64,000 nt of DNA, from positions 4,849,215 through 4,913,214 of the forward strand of contig NZ_CP013251.1 of NCBI RefSeq assembly GCF_001583435.1. The letters run 5' to 3'. The position numbers and the translations under genes were made by a program. Shown here piece after piece: positions 38,782 through 47,369 of the stretch (positions within the stretch are counted from its first letter, which is position 1; the number at the start of each line of letters is the position of its first letter). The notes under the pieces were generated by a model. It had not been told where the DNA came from. It was given only the letters and a program-made list of their open reading frames with translations, and did no database searches. Origin of the DNA: Endozoicomonas montiporae CL-33. GTDB lineage: Bacteria; Pseudomonadota; Gammaproteobacteria; Pseudomonadales; Endozoicomonadaceae.

Positions 38782-40050
38782 ATGTTCTGGTCGGTTGTTT
38801 TCCTTCTTCTCATCGTATTGTTATTTTTTGTCTTCAGGCCGGAAGACAAAGGTCAGCCTCACGACGACTATTTTTCCCATCTTTCCAGCAAACTGCCCGC
38901 TTCAGTGACTGGTCTTCCCCACATCATGGTGGATCTGGAACGGGTAAACCACAACCTGCTTCAGGTCAGGGAGCATATCGGTGACACCACCAACATCCGC
39001 GTGGTAGCCAAGTCCCTGCCCTGCCCACAGCTATTACGCTATATCCTTGACCAGCTTGGCAGTAACCGTCTGATGGTTTTCCACCAGCCTTTTCTTACCC
39101 AGATGCTGAGTCAGTTTCCCGGTTGTGACTTTCTATTGGGTAAGCCTTTCCCGATTCATTTGCTGGAAAGCTTTTATGAGCAGCTTCAGCCTGCCCATCG
39201 TGAACGCATCAAACAGATTCAGTGGCTGATTGATAAGCAAAGCCGACTGGAGCAATACCTGCTGTTTGCCAGACAGAACCGTCTGAAATTAAGAGTCAGT
39301 ATCGAGCTGAATATTGGTCTGCACCGAGGCGGGGTTGCCAGCCCGGAGCAGCTGGCGGCCATGCTCAGCCTTATTCGTGCTAACCGGGATCATCTGGAAC
39401 TGTCCGGATTTATGGGGTACGAGTCACATATTGCCAAGGCACCGCTGGCCTCAATGCGAATCAATGCACGCCTGAGGGCACAGGAAATCTACGACGAATA
39501 CGTTGCCCTGTTACGCACCGATTTTCTTGACCTCTATGGTTCGAATCTTTGCTTTAACTGCGCTGGCAGCAAAACCTATCAGCTTTATCCTATGGAAAAT
39601 CGTGGCGCAATAAACGACATCAGCATTGGCTCTGCTTTTGTGCAACCCATGAGTTTTGATCTGCCTACTCTGAAACACCACCAGCCAGCACTGTTCATTT
39701 CCACACCGGTTCTGAAAAAACAGGAAGGCCTGACCATTCCCTACATCGAACGATTCACACGCCTGCTATCGTGGTTTAACTACAACTTCCGACAAACCTT
39801 TTTTATTAACGGTGGTTGGTGGAAAGCCAGTCCCCTGTCGCCACAGGGATTAACCAACAGCACGCTGTATGGTCGCAGCACCAATCAGGAAATGCTCACC
39901 AGTTCTGACAGCACGCAGTTGTTTGAAGACGAACTGGTATTTTTACGACCACACCAGAGTGAGCGGGTTATGCTGCAATTTGGCAAGCTGCTGGTCATTC
40001 GAAATCAACAGCTTCAGGATACCTGGGAAACGTTTGATCTGACTTACTGA
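38782..40050 (+). CDS. Membrane-anchored fold-type III PLP enzyme (alanine racemase/D-threonine aldolase-like)
   Basis: A 422-residue protein with an N-terminal TM anchor (residues 2-18) followed by an alanine-racemase-type barrel. The PLP lysine is probably K77 in V-V-A-K-S-L. The substrate-side S-I-E-L-N-I-G-L-H-R-G-G and a C-terminal beta domain fit the D-serine dehydratase/D-threonine aldolase (DSD1) group. The reaction is uncertain (racemase, aldolase or dehydratase). It lies 74 bp after the LacI-family gene in the same direction, and the next gene is convergent. Family fold is likely; the anchored form is unusual. Confidence 0.75.
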   Translation: MFWSVVFLLLIVLLFFVFRPEDKGQPHDDYFSHLSSKLPASVTGLPHIMVDLERVNHNLLQVREHIGDTTNIRVVAKSLPCPQLLRYILDQLGSNRLMVFHQPFLTQMLSQFPGCDFLLGKPFPIHLLESFYEQLQPAHRERIKQIQWLIDKQSRLEQYLLFARQNRLKLRVSIELNIGLHRGGVASPEQLAAMLSLIRANRDHLELSGFMGYESHIAKAPLASMRINARLRAQEIYDEYVALLRTDFLDLYGSNLCFNCAGSKTYQLYPMENRGAINDISIGSAFVQPMSFDLPTLKHHQPALFISTPVLKKQEGLTIPYIERFTRLLSWFNYNFRQTFFINGGWWKASPLSPQGLTNSTLYGRSTNQEMLTSSDSTQLFEDELVFLRPHQSERVMLQFGKLLVIRNQQLQDTWETFDLTY

Positions 40051-40053
40051 CGT

Positions 40054-40806
40054 TTAAAATGCATCAATAATCAGCTTTATACCAGTTATAAAAAGACCGG
40101 TATAAAGCACCCGATAAAAAATATCTTCACGAATACGGTGTACCAGCTTCATGCCTGCATAAACGCCAATCGGGCACAGTGGTAACAGCATAGCCGACAG
40201 TTTAAGATTGCTGAGAGTCAGCTCACCCAACCCGTCATAGGCAACCATTTTCGACAGATTAACCACACCAAAAAAGATGGCTGATGTGCCAGCCAGTATC
40301 TTTTTATCCAACTTCAGCGGCAACATATAAACGCTCAGCGGGGCACCCCCGGCATGAACGCCAAAACTGGAAAAACCACTGACTGTTGCCCAGAAAATGC
40401 CCTTCAGACGACTCGGTTTGCCCGGCTTGGTATTTCTGGAAAAAAACTGATGACAACAAAACAATATGGCTATGCAGCCAACAAGAAAGCGTATGGCACT
40501 TTCCGGTAACTGGTAAAATATCAACCAGCCAAGACCGACCCCGGCCAGACCGGGCAACAGAATAATTTTAAGAATATGCCAGTCAACAAAACGTCTCCAG
40601 CCCCATATGGCAAACAGATCCATGATTAACAGCAGCGGTAACAGAATGGCTGCGGCCTGAACCGGAGAAATGACCAGAGACATCAGGGGAACCCCCATAA
40701 CGCCCATGGCGCTGCCCAATCCCCCTTTGCCCAGAGCAGAAATGAGAACTGCCGGTACGGCCACTAACAAAAATGGAACCAGAGGTACGCTAAAATCCAT
40801 ACTCAC
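40054..40806 (-). CDS. TauE/SafE-family anion exporter
   Basis: A 250-residue inner-membrane protein with about eight hydrophobic segments and the TauE/SafE pattern: A-L-G-K-G-G-L-G-S-A-M-G near the N-terminus and G-F-S-S-F-G-V-H-A-G-G in the middle. The family exports sulfite, sulfoacetate or related anions. Near a sulfatase and its maturase it may export sulfate or sulfite released from substrates, but this is only inferred. Confidence 0.88.
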   Translation of the reverse strand: MSMDFSVPLVPFLLVAVPAVLISALGKGGLGSAMGVMGVPLMSLVISPVQAAAILLPLLLIMDLFAIWGWRRFVDWHILKIILLPGLAGVGLGWLIFYQLPESAIRFLVGCIAILFCCHQFFSRNTKPGKPSRLKGIFWATVSGFSSFGVHAGGAPLSVYMLPLKLDKKILAGTSAIFFGVVNLSKMVAYDGLGELTLSNLKLSAMLLPLCPIGVYAGMKLVHRIREDIFYRVLYTGLFITGIKLIIDAF

Positions 40807-40822
40807 TCCATTAACAGCCCCT

Positions 40823-40853
40823 AAAAAAGAGCCGTGTTGATTTCACACGGCTC
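40823..40853 (-). terminator. Rho-independent terminator of the TIM-barrel isomerase gene
   Basis: A 9-bp perfect stem (40829-40837 with 40845-40853, GAGCCGTGT) is followed on the minus strand by six T residues (40828-40823). It is a textbook terminator for the leftward gene at 40911-41828. Confidence 0.85.
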
Positions 40854-40858
40854 ATATG

Positions 40859-40878
40859 AGGAGGCTGTCCGAGAATAG
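40859..40878. repeat. Solo end of the AGGAGGCTGTCC MITE family
   Basis: AGGAGGCTGTCCGAGAATAG is identical to the left terminal inverted repeat of the full copy at 50947-51159. It is followed at once by ACCGCCTCC, which can fold back on the element's own GGAGGC. The body of the element is absent, so this is a solo end or collapsed copy. Confidence 0.7.
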
Positions 40879-40910
40879 ACCGCCTCCTGACAACCCGAAA
40901 AACTATCCGA

Positions 40911-41828
40911 TCAGAAACCGAGTTCTCTAAGATAGTTCAGACTTCGGCGGGCATCTTCAAAAGGACTGATTTCCGAACCGGGATCACGAAGCTGCTGCAG
41001 AGTTATCCAACCCTCGTATTCAACACGATCAAGTGCTTCCTTGATGGCGCGATAATCCAGATCGCCTTCGCCCACAGAGCGCATTACTCCAAAGTCGCAG
41101 GCATTCTTAAAGCCAACCATCTGGCTGTTCAGGCAATACTCGAGACGCTGGTTGCAGACATCTTTAAAGTGCACATGCTCAAGCCGGAAGGTACATTCTT
41201 TCATCCATTCGGCAGGCTCCATACCCGCATACGCAAAGTGTCCGGTATCCAGACAGAGACCGGCCTTTTCATAGGGCACATCATCCAGCATCCGGGAAAT
41301 TTCATCATCAAACTCCAGATAGCTACCGGCATGTGGATGAACCACCGCTCGAATGCCGTAGTCGTACATAGCAATATCAGCGATACAGCGAATCGTTGAC
41401 ATCATGGTGCGCCATTTCGGTTTTTCCAGTCTTGGTGCCTGTTCGCTGATACCGGCAAAGCGTTCTCGCATGTCATTGACCGCATCAACGATCACGAGCT
41501 GCTTAGCCCCAACTGAATGCAGCAGCTGGCAAACTTTCCTTGTTTTCGACAGAGTTTCCTCAAGACGGGTGCGATCCCACAACTGCTCATACACCCTGCC
41601 CGAGATCACGGACATTCCCCGTATCCCCAGTTCATCTTTCAGCATACTGCCATCGGTTGGGAAGTAACCATAAGGCCCAAGCTCAATACTGGAATAACCC
41701 GCTTCTGATGCTTCCTGCAAAAGATCGCGCCATACAGGGCTATCCGGACACTGTGGATTACCTACACCCCAGGAACAGGGCGCAGCGGCAAAGCGGTAAC
41801 GATCGTGTTTTTTAGTTGGACTTATCAT
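40911..41828 (-). CDS. Sugar phosphate isomerase/epimerase (TIM-barrel, inosose dehydratase-like)
   Basis: A 305-residue AP-endonuclease-2-type TIM barrel. It starts near A-A-A-P-C-S-W-G-V-G-N and has metal-site residues in S-S-I-E-L-G-P, V-V-H-P-H-A-G, L-D-T-G-H-F-A-Y and E-H-V-H-F-K-D. These resemble IolE and related isomerases that act on inositol or sugar acids. It is cytoplasmic, divergent from the sulfatase, and shares its regulatory gap, so it may process the desulfated sugar. The exact substrate is unknown. Confidence 0.85.
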   Translation of the reverse strand: MISPTKKHDRYRFAAAPCSWGVGNPQCPDSPVWRDLLQEASEAGYSSIELGPYGYFPTDGSMLKDELGIRGMSVISGRVYEQLWDRTRLEETLSKTRKVCQLLHSVGAKQLVIVDAVNDMRERFAGISEQAPRLEKPKWRTMMSTIRCIADIAMYDYGIRAVVHPHAGSYLEFDDEISRMLDDVPYEKAGLCLDTGHFAYAGMEPAEWMKECTFRLEHVHFKDVCNQRLEYCLNSQMVGFKNACDFGVMRSVGEGDLDYRAIKEALDRVEYEGWITLQQLRDPGSEISPFEDARRSLNYLRELGF

Positions 41829-42000
41829 GATCAGGTTCCTGCCTGTAGTTAATAATTCCTAATGGCATGGCACTTTTGACAGGAACAATCCTTTGCTGCC
41901 AGAAAACCCGCTGTTTCGCAGCGGTTTCGCTGTACTGCCAAACGGTTGTGTAACTGTGCCTGAAATCCGGCAACAGTCGAACACAGCCATGACCTTCTGC

Positions 42001-42014
42001 CTGATATATATCAG
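42001..42014. promoter_or_regulatory. FNR-like palindrome in the sulfatase/isomerase gap
   Basis: CTGATATATATCAG is a perfect palindrome holding the FNR core TGAT-N4-ATCA, with the outer base changed on each side. It lies in the 430-bp gap between the divergent isomerase and sulfatase genes. Oxygen control would suit a sulfatase activated by an oxygen-independent maturase. The rest of the gap is AT-rich without genes. Confidence 0.45.
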
Positions 42015-42207
42015 ATGGTGTTTATTACAGACATTGATATTGGACATTCTTTCTGTCGTTTATTGACATATCCGCACACAAAAGCACGACACATTTATCG
42101 GTTAGCTTTAACAAAGGGTTTAACTGGCGGTTTTATAGTCAATAGTCGTATAAAATCACTCCGTCGTTGACCTGAGTCAGTCTAATTAAATTGAATAACG
42201 CCGATGA

Positions 42208-42221
42208 TCGAAACGTTTCGA
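42208..42221. promoter_or_regulatory. LacI-family operator palindrome upstream of the sulfatase
   Basis: TCGAAACGTTTCGA is a perfect 14-bp palindrome with the GAAAC-G-type centre typical of LacI/GalR operators. It ends 36 bp before the sulfatase ATG, where bound protein would block transcription. The LacI-family regulator at 37649 is the obvious candidate to bind it. Confidence 0.65.
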
Positions 42222-42257
42222 ACAGTTATTAACCACTCTACAATCTGCTGACTGATT

Positions 42258-43862
42258 ATGCCTTCCACCTTTCCTGCCAAACCTGACACAGACAGACCCA
42301 ATATCATCTACATCATGTCTGATGATCATGCAGTCAGAGCCGTCAGTGCCTATGGCAGTGATATTGCCCATCTGGCTCCGACGCCAAACATTGACCGAAT
42401 TGCCCGTAATGGGGTGCGTTTTGACGAATCCTTTGTGACTAACTCTTTGTGCGGCCCGTCTCGCGCGGCTATGTTTACCGGAAAATTTGGTCACAAAAAC
42501 GGGTTTAATCATAATGGTCAGCTGTTCGATGGTTCGCAGGATGTCTGGCCACGCCTGCTGAAAGAGGCTGGATATACGACAGCCGTTATTGGCAAATGGC
42601 ATATCAACCTGACGCCCGACGGCTTTGACTTTGATCACTGGGAAGTTCTCAATGATCAGGGGGAATACTACAACCCGGACTGGATTACCAAAGAAGGCGT
42701 TCAGAAGGAGATGGGCTACACCACCGACCAGATCACCAACAAAACCCTGAACTGGCTCGATCAACAACGCGATAAGTCCAAACCTTTTGCTCTGGTCATG
42801 CATCATAAGGCGCCACACAGGAACTGGATGCCAGCTCCACGCCACACCCGCGCTTTTGAACAGGTAGAGTTTCCGATACCGGACAACTACTTCGACACTT
42901 ACGAAGGCCGGGTGGCTGCACAAATGCAAACCATGAACATCTATCGCGATGCCCAGGAAGGGCACGACCTGAAAATGACCACTGCCGTTGGTGAAGCAGA
43001 ATGGCGCGAAGATATATGGCCTCACCTGTTGCAACGAATGACACCGGAGCAACGTGCACAATGGGATGCCGCCTATCAGGAGCGAAATGATGCCATGAAC
43101 GCGAACGAGACAAACTGGTCCGATGAAGTGATGGCTATCTGGAAGTATCAGCGTTATCTGCAGGACTATCTGGCGACAATTAAGTCCGTGGATGAGTCGG
43201 TTGGTGAAGTGCTGGACTACCTTGAGGTGAACGATCTGGCAGAAAACACCATTGTCGTTTACACGTCAGATCAGGGCTTCTATATGGGAGAGCACGGCTG
43301 GTTTGATAAACGCTTTATGTACGAAGAATCATTCCGCGCTCCCTTGCTGATGCAATATCCGGCAAGAATCAGAGCAGGAACAGTAGTCAGTCAACTGGTA
43401 CAGAATATCGATTACGCACCGACCTTTCTGGAATACGCCGGTGTTGATATACCGACAGAAATGCAGGGCGAATCGATGGTGAGCATCATTGAAGGCACTG
43501 AATCTAACTGGCGCTCGTCACTGTATTACCATTTCTATGAGTATCCGGCAATGCACGACGTTAGTCGTCATTATGGTGTTCGGGACAGCCGCTACAAACT
43601 GATGCACTTTTATTATCAGATGGATGAGTGGGAGTTTTATGACCTTGCTAAAGATCCGACAGAAATGAACAATGCCATCAATGACCCGGCTTATAGCGGT
43701 GAAATTGAACGTTTGAAGGCAGAAATAAAAAGGCTTGAAACTTATTACGACGTGCCGCCAAGCACTGACTGGATAGACCGGCCGCTGGAATATAAGCCTG
43801 CACCAACGCTGAAAGAATTATTTCCACACAGCTTTCACTCCAACACAGAGCAAGAGTCATAG
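42258..43862 (+). CDS. Cys-type sulfatase
   Basis: A 534-residue sulfatase that hydrolyses sulfate esters. The formylglycine site is C65 in C-G-P-S-R-A, with the metal pair D22-D23 in I-M-S-D-D-H and a second metal motif T-S-D-Q-G-F. G-K-W-H and H-K-A-P-H-R add the conserved active-site Lys and His. It resembles arylsulfatase/glucosamine-6-sulfatase relatives. No signal peptide is visible, so it is predicted cytoplasmic, unlike most sulfatases, and would act on imported substrates. Activation is probably by the anSME at 33936. It overlaps the convergent porin stop by 6 bp. Confidence 0.93.
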   Translation: MPSTFPAKPDTDRPNIIYIMSDDHAVRAVSAYGSDIAHLAPTPNIDRIARNGVRFDESFVTNSLCGPSRAAMFTGKFGHKNGFNHNGQLFDGSQDVWPRLLKEAGYTTAVIGKWHINLTPDGFDFDHWEVLNDQGEYYNPDWITKEGVQKEMGYTTDQITNKTLNWLDQQRDKSKPFALVMHHKAPHRNWMPAPRHTRAFEQVEFPIPDNYFDTYEGRVAAQMQTMNIYRDAQEGHDLKMTTAVGEAEWREDIWPHLLQRMTPEQRAQWDAAYQERNDAMNANETNWSDEVMAIWKYQRYLQDYLATIKSVDESVGEVLDYLEVNDLAENTIVVYTSDQGFYMGEHGWFDKRFMYEESFRAPLLMQYPARIRAGTVVSQLVQNIDYAPTFLEYAGVDIPTEMQGESMVSIIEGTESNWRSSLYYHFYEYPAMHDVSRHYGVRDSRYKLMHFYYQMDEWEFYDLAKDPTEMNNAINDPAYSGEIERLKAEIKRLETYYDVPPSTDWIDRPLEYKPAPTLKELFPHSFHSNTEQES

Positions 43863-45230
43863 CCAAGGCATAGAGAAGATTAACTTAATATCTTTCTCAT
43901 CCTTGAAAGCACCGGGAAACGCTCTTGAACTGCTGGGCAAACCGGTTTTGTTATTAAAAAGCGTACAATGCAGTGTTATGGACGTACCTTTCAGATGACC
44001 TGACTGAAAGATATAGCTAATGTCTGCATTGTAGGCCTGCTCCCGCAGTTTTTTAGAAGACGTTACGGCAGGATTGAGTGTATTAGGTTTGCCATCCCAG
44101 CCAAAGGCATAAGACAAGCCAGCACTCCATCCGTGTTTAAAGTGGTACCAACCCCCAAAAAACACGGCTTTCTCACCATTATGGTTGAAGTCAGAGCGAC
44201 TATCCCACCACACTTCATAGGCACCGTTTGAACCGCCGGACCCACCGTTGTAACCCGTGGGTCGAAAGGCAAAATTAGATTCAGACCCTTTCACATTGGT
44301 GTAGCTTGCCTCAGCTCTGAACGTCCAACGATGAAGGTGAATGTTTGACATTAGAACATGCTGGTACGCTAAACCCTCAAAAATATCATTGGTTGTGTTT
44401 TTTGTGTGATCTGCATTCCAAACAATACCACCGTCGTTTTTATCGTTCATCGCATAGAGCTGGTAGCTCACAGCCAATAAATGCCCGGAATAAGCCAGTT
44501 TGAATTTATAGAGGTCGATAAAATCTTCACCCTGACCAAAACCGCCCATCACACTCACGCCGTTGCCCAGATCATAATGAGCGCCAACACTGTAAACACT
44601 GTTAAGTGCCGTACCATCTTTGCGCAATAGGGTTTTCATGTCATAAATCCATGGCTTTTTATATTGATCAGCCCACATCAATGCGACAATCAAACCCTCA
44701 TAATGAAAAGCCGCCTCTCCACCACGATAGGTTCCCGGGACAAAGCTTAAATTTACCCCCAACACCCCCGGCCCTGATGGCTGAATATAACCGGCATGAG
44801 CTTTGAAACATGAGTGCTCAACCCTCACAGCTGCCTTATAAAAACTAAAACCATTTTTAATCCTTTCCCGGTCATCGATCAGGGCAATTTCCCCGTATTG
44901 TGAAGTGCCTGAGTGCCACATATCCAGAGTACCAAAGACACCGGCACCCACGCCAAACAGATGGTCAAGCAAGCCCGAGCTGAAATCAACATTCGCCAGA
45001 GAACTGGAAAGGTAGAGGTTTTCTTTAAACGAATTCGATACATCATCACGACGATCACGAATACGAGTCATGTTATAGATTTTACCGGAGACTTTTGCGT
45101 CGCTGAAAAAGTGACGGGTTCTTTTTTTATCAGCGTTCAGGTGGGAAGAACCAATGTGATCCGTTGCAAGCAGGTCAGTGCATGATGATACGGATAGAGT
45201 AACCAGAACCAGTGTTACCTTTTTCAACAT
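43857..45230 (-). CDS. Outer-membrane porin, OprD/ChiP-like
   Basis: A 457-residue beta-barrel protein. The N-terminus is a signal with a lipobox-like V-S-S-C (Cys at 17). The mature part opens with the OprD-type pattern (S-G-K-I-Y-N-M-T-R-I-R-D-R) and alternates short beta strands, ending I-F-S-M-P-W-L. Such porins take up sugars or oligosaccharides. It faces the sulfatase and may import its sulfated substrate. A lipidated porin would be unusual, so the cleavage type is uncertain. Confidence 0.8.
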   Translation of the reverse strand: MLKKVTLVLVTLSVSSCTDLLATDHIGSSHLNADKKRTRHFFSDAKVSGKIYNMTRIRDRRDDVSNSFKENLYLSSSLANVDFSSGLLDHLFGVGAGVFGTLDMWHSGTSQYGEIALIDDRERIKNGFSFYKAAVRVEHSCFKAHAGYIQPSGPGVLGVNLSFVPGTYRGGEAAFHYEGLIVALMWADQYKKPWIYDMKTLLRKDGTALNSVYSVGAHYDLGNGVSVMGGFGQGEDFIDLYKFKLAYSGHLLAVSYQLYAMNDKNDGGIVWNADHTKNTTNDIFEGLAYQHVLMSNIHLHRWTFRAEASYTNVKGSESNFAFRPTGYNGGSGGSNGAYEVWWDSRSDFNHNGEKAVFFGGWYHFKHGWSAGLSYAFGWDGKPNTLNPAVTSSKKLREQAYNADISYIFQSGHLKGTSITLHCTLFNNKTGLPSSSRAFPGAFKDEKDIKLIFSMPWL

Positions 45231-45367
45231 AGAGGTACCTAAGCAGTTTCATGATTACCGGGCAACGATACCTATAATAGCCTTTTGTCCTATTTATTCA
45301 GTGCTGTATAAATACCTGATCTTACGGAAGCAGGCTTTTTTCTTATAAGTCAGGCACTGGTATTTCA

Positions 45368-45602
45368 GGGCTTACGCATCAATCTGAACTAGCAAATGCC
45401 GATTAGGTAGTTGTTTTCTCTAACACACAGCTGAAAAGAAGTTGAAATAATCAAACTCTCAGGATTTTTAAACGACAGTAGGTTTTATATCTCCTGATTT
45501 TCACCAGTTTCAAACCGAACAGTCATACTTTGAAAATCTGTAGTCGTTAATATTCAGCCTCTACAAGATAGGTACGATTGTTTTAATTTGATGCGTAAAC
45601 CC
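45368..45602. repeat. Inverted-repeat-bounded element, 235 bp
   Basis: The ends GGGCTTACGCATCAA (45368-45382) and the complement GGGTTTACGCATCAA (45588-45602) match at 14 of 15 bases. There is no coding capacity. A target duplication is not obvious. It is likely a MITE or a deleted IS. Confidence 0.6.
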
Positions 45603-45634
45603 TGCTGGTGTTTTGAATTTTTCAAAGCCTGCAA

Positions 45635-45814
45635 CATGTATAACACCAATTCCATCTTCTAAACATGAATTGCGCCGTCATTCCAAACCACTGGCTCTGC
45701 GTCAGAACTCCTCGCAATAGCCAGCTATTACTCGTTGTTCTTCCTTGCCCAGCGATTTGGAATGGCTTGCTCATGCCCATGGTCATATTTAGAAAGCGGG
45801 ATTGGTATAACATG
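45635..45814. repeat. Long imperfect palindrome (MITE-like), ~180 bp
   Basis: The two halves are imperfect inverted copies of each other. Outer arms match around CATGTATAAC...CCAATTCC and its complement, and inner arms around CATTCCAAA and TTTGGAATG. The transcript would fold into one long hairpin. A 63-aa reading frame on the minus strand runs through it, but it is a by-product of the repeat. Confidence 0.65.
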
Positions 45815-45885
45815 GGTCGATACCGATGTCAGTCTGCGCGATAAAGTTTACAGATCGACACCATTACTGAACCAGTTAACCGGAC

Positions 45886-46035
45886 TTAAGCAGATTTTAA
45901 ACGGGCAATAAAATCCTGATAAATGGCATCGAAAAACGCCCAGTCCTCTTTCAGTCGGGCGTATTCTTCCTCCATCTGTTGCTGGCCATTGTCATGCTTA
46001 TAAGGGTTGGTAGCGTCCAATTTAATTTTTAGCAT
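45886..46035 (-). CDS. Small hypothetical ORF (49 aa)
   Basis: A 49-codon frame (M-L-K-I-K-L-D-A-T-N...K-S-A) with an even, protein-like composition. A Glu-rich helix E-E-E-Y-A-R-L-K-E-D-W-A-F-F is predicted. Its ATG overlaps the end of the upstream small frame by 14 bp, suggesting coupling. No family is recognised. It could be a remnant in a decaying island. Confidence 0.35.
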   Translation of the reverse strand: MLKIKLDATNPYKHDNGQQQMEEEYARLKEDWAFFDAIYQDFIARLKSA

Positions 46036-46144
46036 GTTCTTCCTGCGCATCGATCAGACAAACTTCAAGGTGACTTAGCTGAATACGCATTAGACCTTTA
46101 ACGGGTTTATGCAAGTGTTTATACTGTTGGCTCGAATATTTCAT
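46022..46144 (-). CDS. Small hypothetical ORF (40 aa)
   Basis: A 40-residue frame from the ATG at 46144 (M-K-Y-S-S-Q-Q-Y-K-H). An upstream ATG at 46225 would run through a terminator hairpin, so the shorter start is preferred. It overlaps the next small frame. No Shine-Dalgarno or family is evident, so it is a weak call. Confidence 0.25.
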   Translation of the reverse strand: MKYSSQQYKHLHKPVKGLMRIQLSHLEVCLIDAQEEHAKN

Positions 46145-46199
46145 AAAATGCATGCGCTGTTGCCACATCCCTTGAAAACTCTCACTTGTACCTGTAATG

Positions 46200-46230
46200 G
46201 CTTCGGACTGATGTGTCCGAAGCATTTTTT
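46200..46230 (+). terminator. Rho-independent terminator, plus strand
   Basis: A 9-bp perfect stem (GCTTCGGAC/GTCCGAAGC) with a 6-nt loop is followed by ATTTTTT. It faces the plus strand, but no gene on that strand precedes it within 2 kb. It may be the end of a lost gene. Confidence 0.75.
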
Positions 46231-46406
46231 GTAGAAACGCACTATTTCCATGAGCTATAGCTCAATTATTCATCCCTGTATAAATTCCATCGGAATGCCT
46301 AACACCCTGTTATTCCAGCTAATGTAAAAGTCAAGAAGAAAAAACTGCGGAATCGAGTAGTACTAACGAAGGAGGATAATTTCGATTAACCGTCTATCCT
46401 TTCTGC

Positions 46407-47369
46407 ATGGCTTTTTTACAATCTCATCAGTTGCAACCTGAAAACCTGCCAAGATTCATCGCTCGGCAGCAAGATCACACCCAGCAGCAAGAGCAGATCA
46501 TTGAGCTAAAGGAGCTGATAGAAGTTCTTGAGGCAGAGACTCGCCGTCTGAAAAAACTGCCAGCAAAACCGGACATCAAACCTAACACCAAGCCTCCTGA
46601 TGATGACCCCGGAAGGTATGAAGATGAAGAGCCAGGCGCTGAGAATAACGATGAAGCCAACTCTGGCTCCTCCCAAAAGCGCAAAGTTAAAAAGCCCAAC
46701 GAGAATACCCGGCAACAGCGTAAACAGCCTCCGAAATCACCGGCTGAAGCATCTATATCGATTGCAGTCACTGATGTTCCGCAGGGCTCAACCCGGAACG
46801 GAACTACCCCCTTCCATGTGCAGGAGCTGACAATACAGACATCCAGTTTCAAATATCTTTTGGAACAATGGGTGACAGCAGACGGACAAACCATTAAAGC
46901 CAAACCGCCTGCTGATCTCCATGGGCATCATTATGGTCCAGTGCTGCAAGCGTACATCCTGCACCAATACCGCGGCTGCTCTGTTACTCAACCTGAACTG
47001 CTGGAGTGGTTATGGGACATTGGGCTCTCTATTTCCAGTGGAGAGCTGAGCCAGCTGCTGACGCAGGGGCACGAACAGTTCCACTCTGAAAAAACAGAGT
47101 TACCGGCTACAGGCATCCGCTGCTCAAGCTATATCCAAACAGACGACACAGGTACAAGACACCAAGAACAGAATGGTTATTGCACCATCATTAATAACGA
47201 GTCCTTTGCCAGGCTCAAAAGCACAGGTAGCCTGACCACCTTCAATGACGGTGCAAGGCAGTTCGGCGTTTTCAAGCTACCCTGTGGGATTTGCAGCAGT
47301 TATCGAGAACTTACGATTCAACAGGCTTGGCACTCCGGCTTAATCAACCGGAATGAGCGAACACGATGA
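46407..47369 (+). pseudogene. IS66-like transposase, 3'-truncated
   Basis: The frame begins with a Gln/Glu-rich coiled coil, then a Pro/Lys linker and an IS66-like core: C-S-V-T-Q-P-E-L-L-E-W-L-W, then I-S-S-G-E-L-S-Q-L-L and the first catalytic block I-Q-T-D-D-T-G-T. The usual similarity stops near F-A-R-L-K-S-T-G-S (about 47234). The last ~45 codons belong to different DNA and include a run into the intron remnant. The catalytic C-terminal half is missing, so it is inactive. Confidence 0.7.

Noticed and set aside
45622..45813. 63-aa minus-strand frame
   Set aside because: It lies wholly within a palindromic repeat element.
46145..46225. Longer start for the 40-aa small frame
   Set aside because: It would begin inside a rho-independent terminator stem.
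47355..47369. GAGCG as the intron 5' end
   Set aside because: It resembles the GUGYG consensus only loosely, and upstream sequence also looks unlike the transposase, so the boundary was left open.
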